DNA of 64,000 nucleotides from VRUE01 sp963703335 (GCA_963703335.1 OY969812.1:2728001-2792000); one strand, 5' to 3'. Shown: positions 9,268-17,711, numbered from the stretch's first letter. Translations and numbers: made by a program. The notes: generated by a model from the letters alone, not told the origin.

Positions 9268-10161
9268 ATGCGAAAGCAACGCAGGAAGGCACTGCCGGTG
9301 GCGGTGCTCGCCCTCGCGCTAGCGGCCTTCGGGATCGCCGGTACGGCGCAGGCAAAACTCGTAGGTGAATTTACCAAATTCCAATACTGCCCCTGGACGA
9401 ATACCGAAGTAGCAAAATGCATTTACTCGCTGACCGAAGGCGGGGAAGTGAAGCTCGGCAGTAAGACAGTCACGATTGAAAACCCAGTCCTTCTACAGGG
9501 CGGCTACGGCAAACCGAATAAAGAAACACTAATTTCGAAATTCTACGCCGCGACGGGCGGTAAACCGACGCTGGCGCCGGTCGCCCAGAAAGTCCCCGGC
9601 GGCCTGCTCGGAATCGTCCCCGACGCCTCCTCGCCGTGGCTGGTCAAAAAACTGATCAAATACTTCACCGAAAACGCTATCACCGGACTCAACTCTAAGC
9701 TTGAACTCGCGGGAGCCGCGACGAGCATCGAAATCAGCGAACAGTTGATGAATCGCGAAGAAGGTGTCGGCCTGAAAATGCCGGTCAAGGTGCATCTGGA
9801 AAACCCGTTCCTGGGTTCCAAATGTTACGTCGGCTCTGACTCGAGCCCGATCACCTGGAAACTGACCACCGGCGTGACGGAACCCCCCGGACCGAACAAA
9901 TCAATCGCGGGACTCTTCGGCACGGCCGAATTCCGCAATGAAGGCTTGAGCCTTCACGTGATCGAAAACAAACTGGTCGACAACGCCTGGTCCGCTCCGA
10001 AAGCGACGGGTTGCGGTGGGCTCTTGGCCTTCCTCGTCAACCCGATCGTCAATACCCAGCTGGGCACGACGACGGCGGGCAACAACTCGGCGGTTCTCAA
10101 AAACACGATTGACATCGCCACCGCCGCAGCGGTCAAATTCATCGACGAAAGCAACCCCTAA
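9268..10161 (+). CDS. secreted protein of unknown function, KLVGEFTKFQYCPW family, copy 1
   Basis: 297 residues with a clear signal peptide (RRKALPVAVLALALAAFGIA, cleavage after AQA). The mature protein starts KLVGEFTKFQYCPW and has five cysteines in all, among them CPW, SKCYVG and a late GCGG. I know no function for it. AAGGAG at 9252-9257 supports ATG 9268. It follows the cassette A pair by 97 bp and is closely similar along its length to the product at 11650, so the two are tandem paralogues separated by two genes. Glu and Lys are written almost only as GAA and AAA, unlike the transporter and synthetase genes nearby. High expression of an abundant secreted protein would explain that, but this is inference. 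Confidence 0.8.
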   Translation: MRKQRRKALPVAVLALALAAFGIAGTAQAKLVGEFTKFQYCPWTNTEVAKCIYSLTEGGEVKLGSKTVTIENPVLLQGGYGKPNKETLISKFYAATGGKPTLAPVAQKVPGGLLGIVPDASSPWLVKKLIKYFTENAITGLNSKLELAGAATSIEISEQLMNREEGVGLKMPVKVHLENPFLGSKCYVGSDSSPITWKLTTGVTEPPGPNKSIAGLFGTAEFRNEGLSLHVIENKLVDNAWSAPKATGCGGLLAFLVNPIVNTQLGTTTAGNNSAVLKNTIDIATAAAVKFIDESNP

Positions 10162-10188
10162 GAGGACTGTGGACAAGGAGATATGAAG

Positions 10189-10809
10189 ATGAATCTCAAA
10201 TCAACACGCGTCTTCCTAGGGGCCCTGCTCGCGGCGATGATGCTCAGTGCCGCGTTTGCGGGCACGGCAGCTGCCGCCCCCCAATGGAAGTTCGACGAAA
10301 AAGCCCTGGAAGGGGAAGAAACGATTATCGGTGCCGCTGAAAAAAGCGGCCTGACGCTCACGGGCATGACCACTACATGCGCCAATTTCCTCTATGAAAT
10401 AAAAATCAAAAACAGCGGTGGGACCGGGACTGGAAGTGTCACCGACCTGCCTCTGTTCGAATGCACCACGGACACCAAATGCACGGTGGAAGGGATCGAA
10501 CCGCGTCTCTTCCCGTGGACCGCAAACCTGAAAACGTTCAGCAGCAAAAACTATGTCGTGATCGAAGGAGTGCACGTAAAAATCGTTTACGGCAACCCGC
10601 TCTGCGTTCTCTATGAAACAGAAGTGGAAGTCACTGGCACCGCCGGAGGCCTGATTGACAACGCGACCGAAAGCGCGACGTTTGACGAAGCTAGCTTTAA
10701 AGCTACGGGCACCAAACTGAAAAATTTCGGTAGCGAAGTCAAATGGAAAGGTTTCTTCCCAGCGGAAGCGTTCCAATCGCAGCGCGAACACAAACTAACG
10801 GTCTCCTAG
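10189..10809 (+). CDS. small secreted protein of unknown function
   Basis: Signal peptide (STRVFLGALLAAMMLSAAFA, then AAA) followed by a beta-rich mature domain with four cysteines: one in TTTCANF, two in FECTTDTKC, one in NPLCVLYE. AGGAG at 10176-10180 lies 8 nt before ATG 10189 and only 2 nt before the in-frame ATG 10183, so 10189 is preferred. The general plan (short N-terminal export signal, paired cysteines, GAA/AAA-rich codons) is shared with the secreted product at 37204. It sits 27 bp after the copy 1 secreted protein and ends inside the start of the next gene (TAGTG), suggesting one transcript. The function is not recognisable. Confidence 0.7.
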   Translation: MNLKSTRVFLGALLAAMMLSAAFAGTAAAAPQWKFDEKALEGEETIIGAAEKSGLTLTGMTTTCANFLYEIKIKNSGGTGTGSVTDLPLFECTTDTKCTVEGIEPRLFPWTANLKTFSSKNYVVIEGVHVKIVYGNPLCVLYETEVEVTGTAGGLIDNATESATFDEASFKATGTKLKNFGSEVKWKGFFPAEAFQSQREHKLTVS

Positions 10810-11594
10810 TGAGACTTGCCAAGGCGGCGAGGACCGGGGCTTTGCTCCCGGTCCTCGCCCTTGCGGCGGTACTCGTGCTCTCGGGTTGCGGGGGAGGGGA
10901 CTCCTCGGGCACCGCGACGACGGGTACGGCGACGAGCCCCGAAGAAACCAAGGGGAGTGTCGGAGGGGCGGAAGCTGGCCAAAATGCTGGTACGGCCTCG
11001 AGGCAGGAAAAAGGCAGCAAGGATCAAAGTGCTCAGTCCGGCGGAGGATCGTCCGCCGGAAAGCAGGGACCTAATGCCTCCCAGCCCGCGGGTGAACGCG
11101 AGCCCGGCATTACTCCGGAGCAGCGCAGCAAAGCCACCACTGCCGACGTCATACTGGAAAGCCCCAGCTTTGCTGGCGGCGCGATCCTGCCCGTCAAGTA
11201 CACCTGCGACGGCGCAAATGAATCGCCGCCACTGCGGTGGTCGGGCGTGCCGGATGAAGCGGATGAACTCATTCTCTTTGCGTTGAACATGAACCCAGTA
11301 AACGAAGCCCTCTTCTTTGACTGGGCTGTGGCCGGTCTCGGTCCGAACCTGGAAGAGATCGAGGCAGGCAGGCTGCCTTCCGGCGCCGTGGTCGGCAAAA
11401 ACAGCTTCGGCAAGCTCAGCTACTCGCTCTGCCCGCCCGGAGCGGGCGGGTCCGAAAGCTACATCTTCATGCTCTACGCGATCCCCGAGGCGCTCTCACC
11501 CGAGAAAGGCTTCGACCCGCTGCCCTTGCGCGAAGAAGTGCTCGCGCAGTCGGGCAACGTCGGCCTGCTCAGTGCTTCCTACAAGCGCCGCTAA
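10809..11594 (+). CDS. YbhB/YbcL (PEBP) family lipoprotein
   Basis: Starts at GTG 10809, sharing one base with the previous stop. The N-terminus is a lipoprotein signal (LALAAVLVLSGC) followed by a Gly/Ser/Thr-rich linker to about residue 110. The folded part carries phosphatidylethanolamine-binding-protein family landmarks: SPSFAGGAILPVKYTCDGAN, SPPLRWSGVP, a central FDWAVAGLGP and a C-terminal block near SYIFMLYAIPE. Proteins of this family bind small anionic ligands or inhibit other enzymes; the ligand cannot be read here. It is anchored outside the membrane. An alternative upstream ATG at 10743 would bury the lipobox behind 22 extra residues and is rejected. A strong hairpin overlaps its signal-peptide codons. 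Confidence 0.85.
   Translation: MRLAKAARTGALLPVLALAAVLVLSGCGGGDSSGTATTGTATSPEETKGSVGGAEAGQNAGTASRQEKGSKDQSAQSGGGSSAGKQGPNASQPAGEREPGITPEQRSKATTADVILESPSFAGGAILPVKYTCDGANESPPLRWSGVPDEADELILFALNMNPVNEALFFDWAVAGLGPNLEEIEAGRLPSGAVVGKNSFGKLSYSLCPPGAGGSESYIFMLYAIPEALSPEKGFDPLPLREEVLAQSGNVGLLSASYKRR
10826..10859 (+). terminator. 13-bp hairpin overlapping the lipoprotein signal-peptide codons
   Basis: GGCGAGGACCGGG at 10826-10838 pairs perfectly with CCCGGTCCTCGCC at 10847-10859 around an 8-nt loop. It lies 17 nt after the stop of the secreted-protein gene, the position of a terminator, and has the same U-tract-poor style as the hairpins at 12586, 37970 and 45304. It is also coding sequence for the next gene, so it may act as an attenuator set by translation. 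Confidence 0.5.
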
Positions 11595-11649
11595 GACTTC
11601 CAACTTATCCCATCAGCAAGCAATGAAACCGACACACGAGAGGGAAACA

Positions 11650-12552
11650 ATGAACCTGCACCTCAGAACGAAAGTGCTGCTTGCAGCGCTCTCGGTCGTG
11701 GCGTTCGCCTCGCTCGGTCTCGCCGGTAGCGCTTCGGCGAAACTGGTAGGCGAATTCACTAAATTCCAGTACTGTCCCTGGACCAACACCGAAGTTAAAA
11801 AATGCCTTTACTCGGTGACCGAAGGCGGCGAAGTCGTCATGGGCTCCAAGAAAGTGCCGATCGTCAATAAAGCGGTCCTGCAGGGCGGCTTCGGCAAACC
11901 TGACCCCGAAACCCTAATTTCCAAATTCTTCGGTGCAACCGGCGGCAAACCGACCCTACAACCGGTTGCTCAACCGGTCCCAGGTGGCCTCGCCGGATTG
12001 GTCAACTGCAAAGAAATCAGCAACTTCCTCCTGCGGATTAGCTGTGAAGTCACCTTCGAAAACGGCCTCACAGGCCTGGACGCCACGCTTGAACTGGCGG
12101 GTTCGCCGAGCAACATCCAGATCAGCGAACAGTTGATGAATCGCGAAGAAGGCACGGCCCTGAGGCTGCCGGTCAAGATGCGCCTTGAAAACCCGTTCCT
12201 GGGTTCCAACTGCGTGGTGGGCTCAGACACCAGCCCTGTTATTTGGAACTTGACGTCTGGCGCGACGGCGCCACCGCCGCCGAATACGTCGATCTCGGGC
12301 ATCTTCGGCGAAGCGGAATTCCGCAACGAAGGCTTGTCGCTGCATGTCACCGGAAACAAACTGGTCGACAACGCCTGGGCGGCGCCGAAAGCCGCCGGCT
12401 GCGGCGGCCTGTTCTCGTTCATCCTCGACCCAATTATCAATTCCGCGGCAGGCCTACCTGCAGCGGCTGGGAAAAATACGGCGATCCTCAACAACTTAAT
12501 CGACATCGCCACCGCCGCGGCGGTCAAATTCATCGACGAAAGCAATCCGTAG
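11650..12552 (+). CDS. secreted protein of unknown function, KLVGEFTKFQYCPW family, copy 2
   Basis: 300 residues, paralogue of the product at 9268. Both mature proteins begin KLVGEFTKFQYCPWTNTEV, share GKP-xx-ETLISKF and ISEQLMNREEG, and end IDIATAAAVKFIDESNP. The signal peptide is LLAALSVVAFASLGLAGSASA. GAGAGGG at 11638-11644 fits ATG 11650; an in-frame ATG at 11623 lacks a site. This copy has an extra Cys pair in the middle (NCKEISNF and RISCEV) absent from copy 1. A perfect hairpin terminator follows 34 bp after the stop. The function is unknown. Confidence 0.8.
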   Translation: MNLHLRTKVLLAALSVVAFASLGLAGSASAKLVGEFTKFQYCPWTNTEVKKCLYSVTEGGEVVMGSKKVPIVNKAVLQGGFGKPDPETLISKFFGATGGKPTLQPVAQPVPGGLAGLVNCKEISNFLLRISCEVTFENGLTGLDATLELAGSPSNIQISEQLMNREEGTALRLPVKMRLENPFLGSNCVVGSDTSPVIWNLTSGATAPPPPNTSISGIFGEAEFRNEGLSLHVTGNKLVDNAWAAPKAAGCGGLFSFILDPIINSAAGLPAAAGKNTAILNNLIDIATAAAVKFIDESNP

Positions 12553-12585
12553 GTCGACTGGCTTCGACTGACTGATGGCTTGACG

Positions 12586-12620
12586 GCGGACGCCGGGACT
12601 CAGGTCCCGGCGTCCGCTTT
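12586..12620 (+). terminator. hairpin terminator after secreted protein copy 2
   Basis: The core GGACGCCGGGAC (12588-12599) pairs perfectly with GTCCCGGCGTCC (12604-12615) around TCAG, and two further pairs extend the stem to 12586-12617. TTT follows. It closes the region A transcript before the transporter genes. Confidence 0.8.
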
Positions 12621-12654
12621 ACATGGGTAGGCAGCAGCGCAGAATGCGCCTCCG

Positions 12655-12692
12655 TATATTCGCCGTGCATGGCACGATGGAGACGCATATAG
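12655..12692 (+). promoter_or_regulatory. candidate promoter and 7-codon upstream ORF
   Basis: TATATT at 12655-12660 is followed 9 nt later by ATG 12669, which opens a 7-residue peptide (MARWRRI). Its TAG at 12690-12692 directly abuts the transporter ATG at 12693. GGAG at 12679-12682 could also serve the transporter alone, so the short ORF may be accidental. Confidence 0.35.
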
Positions 12693-14591
12693 ATGGCGCA
12701 GCGAATCCCCCGGGATGAGTCGCTGAGCCGAGTCCATGGCGTCGGCTCCTTGTTCGCCGCCGCCTACGGCAACGTCGGCTCCTCGATCTACTACGCGCTC
12801 GGGGTTACAGCCGCCTTCGCGCTCGGTCTGACGCCGGTCGCCTTCGTCATCTCCGGGCTGATCTTCGCCGCGACGGCGGCCACATACGCCGAGGCGACGG
12901 TGATGTTCCCCGAGGCGGGGGGTTCCTCGAGCTTCGCCCGCCACGCCTTTAACGAGTTGGTCAGCTTCATCGCTGCTTGGGGGCAGATGCTCAACTACGT
13001 GATCACGGTTGCGATCTCGGCCTACTTCGTGCCGCACTACCTGGCCGTGTTCTGGGAGCCGTTGGGAGAGGCGCCCGGTGACATCATCGCGGGCGCGGTC
13101 GTGATTGCTGCGCTCGCCTTCCTCAACATCCGTGGCTCGCAGGAGTCGGCCAAGCTCAACCTCGTCCTCGCCGTTGCCGACCTCGCCACGCAGGTCGTAC
13201 TCGTCGGGATCGGCATCGTCCTCGTGCTCAGCCCGCAGGTCCTGGTCGACAACATCCACCTGGGTGTCGCCCCGACCTGGAGCGACTTCGCCCTCGGCAT
13301 CGCCGTCGGGATGATCGCCTACACCGGGATCGAGACGATCTCCAACATGGCCGAGGAGGCTAAGGACGCGGTGCGAACGATCCCGCGCAGCGTTGGCCTC
13401 ACCGTGATGGCGGTGCTGGGCCTCTACCTGCTGATTCCAATCGTCGCGCTCTCGGCAATGCCGGTGGTCCAGGACAGTGCTGGGCACTACGTCACCGCCC
13501 TCGGCAGCGAGTTCGCCAACGACCCGATCCTCGGCATCGTCGAGAACCTCGGCCTCTCTTCTGGTCCCACCGAAGCGTTGCGCTTCTACGTCGGCGTCCT
13601 TGCCGCCGTGATCCTCTTGATCGCTACCAACGCCGGGCTGATTGGCGTTTCCCGGCTCACCTACTCGATGGGCCAGCACCGCCAGCTCCCCGAGAGTCTG
13701 CGCCAGGTCCACCCGCGCTACCGCACGCCCTACATCGCGATCCTCGTCTTTGCCGCGATCGCGATGGTCACCCTCATTCCAGGCCAGACCGACTTCCTGG
13801 CGACGATGTACTCGTTCGGGGCGATGCTCTCCTTCACGATCGCCCACGTCTCAGTGATCCAGCTTCGCCGCAAGTTCAGCGCCGCGGAGCGACCCTGGAA
13901 GCCCCCGCTCAACTTCCATGCCTTCGGCGCCGATCTGCCCCTCACGGCCGTCCTGGGCGGTCTCGGGACCTTTGCCGCCTGGATCGTCGTGATGGCCCTC
14001 AACCCGCGCACGCTCGCCGTTGGCATCGGCTGGATGGTGTTCGGCATAGCCGTCTACGTCCTCTATCGCCGCAACCAGCGCCTGCCCTTGACCGAGACTG
14101 TGAAGGTCCTGCTGCCGGAGCCGCTCGGCGTCGAGGAGATCGAGTACCGCAGCGTCCTGGTCGCTTTTGAGGACGAGCAGCCGTTCTCCGAGGAGATGGT
14201 CGCGACCGCGGTTAAGCTCGCCTCGAAGCGCCGCCGCGGCATCCACGTCCACTCGATGTTGACCGTGCCGACGCACCTGCCCCTCGACGCCGAGCTGCCA
14301 GACCAAGAAAGCGAAGCGCAGAGCAAGATCGAGCAGGCAAAGCTGATCGGCGGTCAGCGCGTCACCGGCCATGTGGAGCGCGTCCGTCCCGGCCAGGCGG
14401 GCTACGAGATCTCCGACGAGGCAAAGCTGATCAACGCCGCCGCGGTGGTCGTCGGCCTCCGCTACCGCAACGGCCGCCCTCTCTACGACAAGACCCTGCA
14501 GACCGTCCTCGGTGAGCGCCCCTGCCGCGTGATCGTCGTCTCGGAACAGGGAGCGCAACGAGCCACGGAGCTCACGCCGGCGTTGACATAG
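12693..14591 (+). CDS. APC-superfamily transporter with universal-stress-like C-terminal domain
   Basis: 632 residues. Residues 1 to about 460 form a polytopic membrane domain with APC landmarks: GNVGSSIYYALG in the first helix, FPEAGGSSSFARHAFNEL, and GMIAYTGIETISNMAEEA. The remaining 170 residues form a soluble domain resembling universal stress proteins (YRSVLVAFEDE, then VVVGLRYRNG and CRVIVVSE). General annotation would say amino-acid permease. The soluble domain and the TrkA pair downstream point instead to a K+ importer of the KimA/KUP type, as beside ceoBC in mycobacteria; that is inference. A second, related transporter follows at 15224. Confidence 0.8.
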   Translation: MAQRIPRDESLSRVHGVGSLFAAAYGNVGSSIYYALGVTAAFALGLTPVAFVISGLIFAATAATYAEATVMFPEAGGSSSFARHAFNELVSFIAAWGQMLNYVITVAISAYFVPHYLAVFWEPLGEAPGDIIAGAVVIAALAFLNIRGSQESAKLNLVLAVADLATQVVLVGIGIVLVLSPQVLVDNIHLGVAPTWSDFALGIAVGMIAYTGIETISNMAEEAKDAVRTIPRSVGLTVMAVLGLYLLIPIVALSAMPVVQDSAGHYVTALGSEFANDPILGIVENLGLSSGPTEALRFYVGVLAAVILLIATNAGLIGVSRLTYSMGQHRQLPESLRQVHPRYRTPYIAILVFAAIAMVTLIPGQTDFLATMYSFGAMLSFTIAHVSVIQLRRKFSAAERPWKPPLNFHAFGADLPLTAVLGGLGTFAAWIVVMALNPRTLAVGIGWMVFGIAVYVLYRRNQRLPLTETVKVLLPEPLGVEEIEYRSVLVAFEDEQPFSEEMVATAVKLASKRRRGIHVHSMLTVPTHLPLDAELPDQESEAQSKIEQAKLIGGQRVTGHVERVRPGQAGYEISDEAKLINAAAVVVGLRYRNGRPLYDKTLQTVLGERPCRVIVVSEQGAQRATELTPALT

Positions 14592-14798
14592 CCGCGACCC
14601 TTCCGCGAGGCTCTGCGCACCACGCGTCGGTTCACCCCTGCCAGGGTGGTCGCATGACAGCGATTGGCGCCGTAAATGGGATTGTCGACAGCGTGAATAA
14701 CGTGCTCGGAGCGCATGACGGCGTATGGCTTCCACCTGGGCATTTTCGCGACCGCTGTCCTGCTCGCCCTCGACCAAGTTTTGGGTTAGGATGGAGCG

Positions 14799-14975
14799 AT
14801 GAAACGTATTGTCGGCATTGGCATGATCGTCCTTGCGTTTCTCATGTGCCCGGTCTGGGTCACCGCCATCCCAGAATCGGAGCCTGAGATTGGAGCGGTC
14901 GCGTTGATCGCGATCTTGTACCTCATCGCTATTGGCCTCGTACTCAGCTCGAGTCCATCGAATACCAGTCACTGA
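14799..14975 (+). CDS. small two-helix membrane protein, hypothetical
   Basis: 58 residues: MKRIVGIGMIVLAFLMCPVW forms one hydrophobic helix, a short acidic loop ESEPEIG follows, then a second helix (AVALIAILYLIAIGLVLSS). AGGA at 14788-14791 gives a 7-nt spacing to ATG 14799. It lies between the two large transporters on the same strand. I do not recognise it; it could be a small accessory membrane peptide or a spurious reading frame. Confidence 0.45.
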   Translation: MKRIVGIGMIVLAFLMCPVWVTAIPESEPEIGAVALIAILYLIAIGLVLSSSPSNTSH

Positions 14976-15023
14976 CTTACTGGTAGCAGGGCTAGGCCGC
15001 GGCGGTTGTTGCCGATGGCTCCC

Positions 15024-15038
15024 TAGAATTCAGCCCTA
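15024..15038 (+). promoter_or_regulatory. leaderless-type -10 element
   Basis: TAGAAT at 15024-15029 stands 9 nt before GTG 15039, with no ribosome-binding site between. This is the arrangement seen at about ten other starts in the window. Confidence 0.5.
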
Positions 15039-15227
15039 GTGACCCCCTCTGAGCGGATCTATCGCGGCTCTGTGCGCGCGTTTTCGCTCGTCTTCATCGC
15101 ACTCGGGCTTCTGCTTCTGGTCAGTACGCTGGTCAACGGTGGCGGGCCGCTTTCGGTGGGCACCGTGCTCGGGCTCGCCTTTCTGGTCGTCGGCGCCGGG
15201 CGGCTCTGGATAGCGTCTCGGACGTGA
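15039..15227 (+). CDS. small membrane protein, hypothetical
   Basis: 62 residues with two hydrophobic segments (AFSLVFIALGLLLLVSTLV and VGTVLGLAFLVVGAGRLWI) and a basic N-terminus. GTG 15039 has no Shine-Dalgarno but a good -10 element 9 nt upstream, suggesting a leaderless message. Its stop overlaps the next start (GTGA), so it is probably translationally coupled to the transporter at 15224 and may assist it. No function is known to me. Confidence 0.6.
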   Translation: MTPSERIYRGSVRAFSLVFIALGLLLLVSTLVNGGGPLSVGTVLGLAFLVVGAGRLWIASRT

Positions 15228-17218
15228 GTACGCCCGAGCAGGCCGAGCAACCTTCGAAACCGCGGCTGGAGCCGCTGCTGCAGCGCGCCACGGGCGTGCC
15301 GGGACTCTTCGTCGCCGTTTACTCCGCGGTTGGCTTCTCGATCTACTTCGCGCTCGGTGTCGTCGCCGACCGGGGTCTTGGCCTGACGCCGCTGATCTTC
15401 CTCGCCGCGGGCCTGCTCTTTGTGGTCACCACGCTCAGCTACGTCGAGGGCGGCGCGATGCTGCGCGAGAGGGGGGGCTCGTCGAGCTTTGCCCGCCACG
15501 CCTTCAACGAGCTGATCGCCTTCATCGCCGGCTGGGCGATCCTGATCGATTATCTGATCGTTGCCGCGCTCGCCGCGATCTCGGTCCCGCACTACCTCGA
15601 GCCGATCTCGGCCGATCTCTCCAAGGCGGGGTGGGAGATCGGCATCGCCGGCGCCGTGATTGCAGCTGCCTGCGTGCTCAACGTGCTCAACATCACCGGC
15701 CGTGGCCGGGAGCGGCCGCTGGCGATCCTCGCTCTCGCTGACATCGCCCTGCAGCTGGCCGTGATCGTCGTCGGCGCGCTCGCGGTCTTCCATCCCGACC
15801 GGCTCACCGACCAGATTGACCTCTTCACCAGCCCCGACTTCCACGACATCGTCTATGCGGGCGTGGTCGCGATGCTCGCCTACGCCGGCATCGAGGCGGC
15901 ATCGGACCTCGCGCCTGACATCAACGTCTCCCGGCGCGACCTGAAGCGGATCGTCTCGGTTGGCGCAGTCGCGGTGCCGCTCGTCTACGCGGGGATGGCG
16001 GCGATCGCCCTGATGGCCGTGCCCGTCGTCGCCGGGCCCAGCGGTCCCGAAACTGCGCTCGGCAACGAATTCGTCGAGGCGCCGGTGCTCGGCGTCGTCT
16101 CCGCCTACCACCCGCTCTGGGTCTCAGACGCGATGCGCTGGGTGGTCGCCCTCGTCGCCGCGCCCGTCCTCTTCTGGGCTGTCACGACCTCGCTGCTGGG
16201 CGTCTCCCGCCACATTTACACCCTGGCGATCAATCGTCAGATCCCGAGTTGGCTGGGCAAGCTCAACAGCCGCCACGCGACCCCCCATGTGGCAATCGCG
16301 ATCTCCGGCGTCATCGCCCTGGGCCTGGTGATCCCGACCGACGTCAAGATGCTCGCTGGCCTCTACGCCTTCGGCGCGATGCTGGCGATCACGATCGCCC
16401 AAGTCTCGATCCTGCGCCTGCGTGTCACCGAGCCGGATCGTCCGCGTCCCTTCCGCGTTCCGCTCGATATCGAGTGGCGCGGCGCCCGCCTGCCAACCCC
16501 GGCGATCCTCGCCGCGATCGTCAGTGCCCTCGCCTTCGTCAGCGTGCTCGTTTACCACGACACCGCCCGCTGGGTTGGCCTCGGCTGGATGACCTTCGGC
16601 CTGCTCTTCTACGTCGTCTACCGCAAGGTCTTCGAGGGGACGACCCTGACCAAGCGCGTCTCGGTCACCGAGAAGGCCCTGACCAAGCAGGTCGAGGAAG
16701 TCGCTTTCCGCAGCATCCTCGTTCCCGTCTTCGACACCAAGCTCGACGACGACATCGTCGCCACAGCCGGCCGGCTCGCGGCGGCTGAGCAGGAGGAGTC
16801 CGGGGGTGGGGAGGAGGAGACGCATCTCGCTCTCGTCTACGTGATCGACGTGCCGCTGACGTTGCCGCTCGACGCCGAGCTGCCACCCGAGGTCGAGCAG
16901 GAGGCCCAGCGAGCCCTCAAGCGTGCCAGCGACGTCGGCGAGGAGTACGAGGACGTCAAGGTGACGACCGAGGTGGCGCGGGCCCGCGGGGTCGGCCCGG
17001 GCATCGTCGAAGCGGCCCGCCGCTACGCCTCAGAGGCGATCGTGATCGGCGGCGAGCCCCCCACCAAGATCAAGGGCGGCGCCAGGCTCGGCGGGATCGG
17101 TGGCGCCAGGCCCGCCGAGATCGGCGCCGCCACCGAGTATGTGCTGAAGAAAGCGCCCTGCCGGGTACTGCTGACCGCGCCGCCTGAGGCGGCGTCAGAG
17201 CCAGTCGCCGCGGACTAG
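15224..17218 (+). CDS. APC-superfamily transporter with universal-stress-like C-terminal domain, second copy
   Basis: 664 residues, related to the transporter at 12693: the same FARHAFNEL motif, a SIYFALG first helix and YAGIEAASDLAPD in place of TGIETISNM. The membrane part runs to about residue 470. The soluble C-terminal domain (FRSILVPVFD start, acidic insert around 520, ending CRVLLTAPPE) is of universal-stress type. Starts at GTG 15224 overlapping the upstream stop. The TrkA pair begins 10 bp after its stop, which argues for K+ transport gated by nucleotide-binding subunits rather than amino-acid uptake. This linkage matches the Rv2690c-ceoB-ceoC order in Mycobacterium tuberculosis, recalled from memory. 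The substrate is inferred. Confidence 0.8.
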   Translation: MSTPEQAEQPSKPRLEPLLQRATGVPGLFVAVYSAVGFSIYFALGVVADRGLGLTPLIFLAAGLLFVVTTLSYVEGGAMLRERGGSSSFARHAFNELIAFIAGWAILIDYLIVAALAAISVPHYLEPISADLSKAGWEIGIAGAVIAAACVLNVLNITGRGRERPLAILALADIALQLAVIVVGALAVFHPDRLTDQIDLFTSPDFHDIVYAGVVAMLAYAGIEAASDLAPDINVSRRDLKRIVSVGAVAVPLVYAGMAAIALMAVPVVAGPSGPETALGNEFVEAPVLGVVSAYHPLWVSDAMRWVVALVAAPVLFWAVTTSLLGVSRHIYTLAINRQIPSWLGKLNSRHATPHVAIAISGVIALGLVIPTDVKMLAGLYAFGAMLAITIAQVSILRLRVTEPDRPRPFRVPLDIEWRGARLPTPAILAAIVSALAFVSVLVYHDTARWVGLGWMTFGLLFYVVYRKVFEGTTLTKRVSVTEKALTKQVEEVAFRSILVPVFDTKLDDDIVATAGRLAAAEQEESGGGEEETHLALVYVIDVPLTLPLDAELPPEVEQEAQRALKRASDVGEEYEDVKVTTEVARARGVGPGIVEAARRYASEAIVIGGEPPTKIKGGARLGGIGGARPAEIGAATEYVLKKAPCRVLLTAPPEAASEPVAAD

Positions 17219-17228
17219 ACTCACGGCC
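17216..17228 (+). promoter_or_regulatory. leaderless-type -10 element
   Basis: TAGACT at 17216-17221, 7 nt before ATG 17229. It overlaps the stop codon of the upstream transporter, so the TrkA genes may have their own message. Confidence 0.5.
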
Positions 17229-17696
17229 ATGTTCATCCTGATCGTCGGCTGCGGCCGAGTCGGTTCCTCCGTCGCTCGCACGATGCTGCGCGAGGGGCAC
17301 GAAGTCTCCTGCTTGGACGAGGACCCGGAGTCCCACGCGCGGCTCGAGGTCGGCCTCGACAAGGGCTGGGAGGACCTTGGTGGTCAGTTCACGGTCGGGG
17401 CCGGGCTGGAGACAGACGCGCTCGTCGCCGCCGGGATCGAGAAAGCCGACGCCTTCATCGCCTCCACCGATGGCGACAACACAAACATCGTCATCGCCCA
17501 GATCGCCCAGCGGCGCTATGAGGTGCCGACTGTGATCGCCCGGATCCTCGACCCGCTGCGGGCGGAATGGTATGAGCGACAGGGGCTGCACACGGTCTGC
17601 CCGACCCGGGTCGCGATCGACATGCTCGAGAGCGCGGTCAAAGAAGGGACGCCGCGGGGCGGCAATCCCTCGGACGGCCCGGCGGAAGCGGCGTAG
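17229..17696 (+). CDS. ceoB: TrkA-N domain potassium regulator (CeoB-like)
   Basis: 155 residues forming one Rossmann domain: IVGCGRVGSSVARTM is the glycine-rich NAD loop, and CLDEDPES holds the acid that contacts the adenosine ribose. The TrkA-N landmark DAFIASTDGDNTNIVIAQIA follows. It has no RCK_C domain, consistent with working as the shorter half of a pair with the next gene. Such cytoplasmic proteins bind nucleotides and gate K+ transporters. It starts at ATG 17229 behind a leaderless-type promoter, 10 bp after the transporter, and is followed by its partner after 15 bp. The symbol is assigned by analogy with mycobacterial ceoB. Confidence 0.85.
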   Translation: MFILIVGCGRVGSSVARTMLREGHEVSCLDEDPESHARLEVGLDKGWEDLGGQFTVGAGLETDALVAAGIEKADAFIASTDGDNTNIVIAQIAQRRYEVPTVIARILDPLRAEWYERQGLHTVCPTRVAIDMLESAVKEGTPRGGNPSDGPAEAA

Positions 17697-17711
17697 GGGG
17701 AGACGGGGCCG

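Noticed and set aside
12600..13847. 415-codon minus-strand frame across the first transporter
   Set aside because: Opposite an unmistakable APC transporter; the product is Asp/Arg/His-rich, typical of antisense translation.
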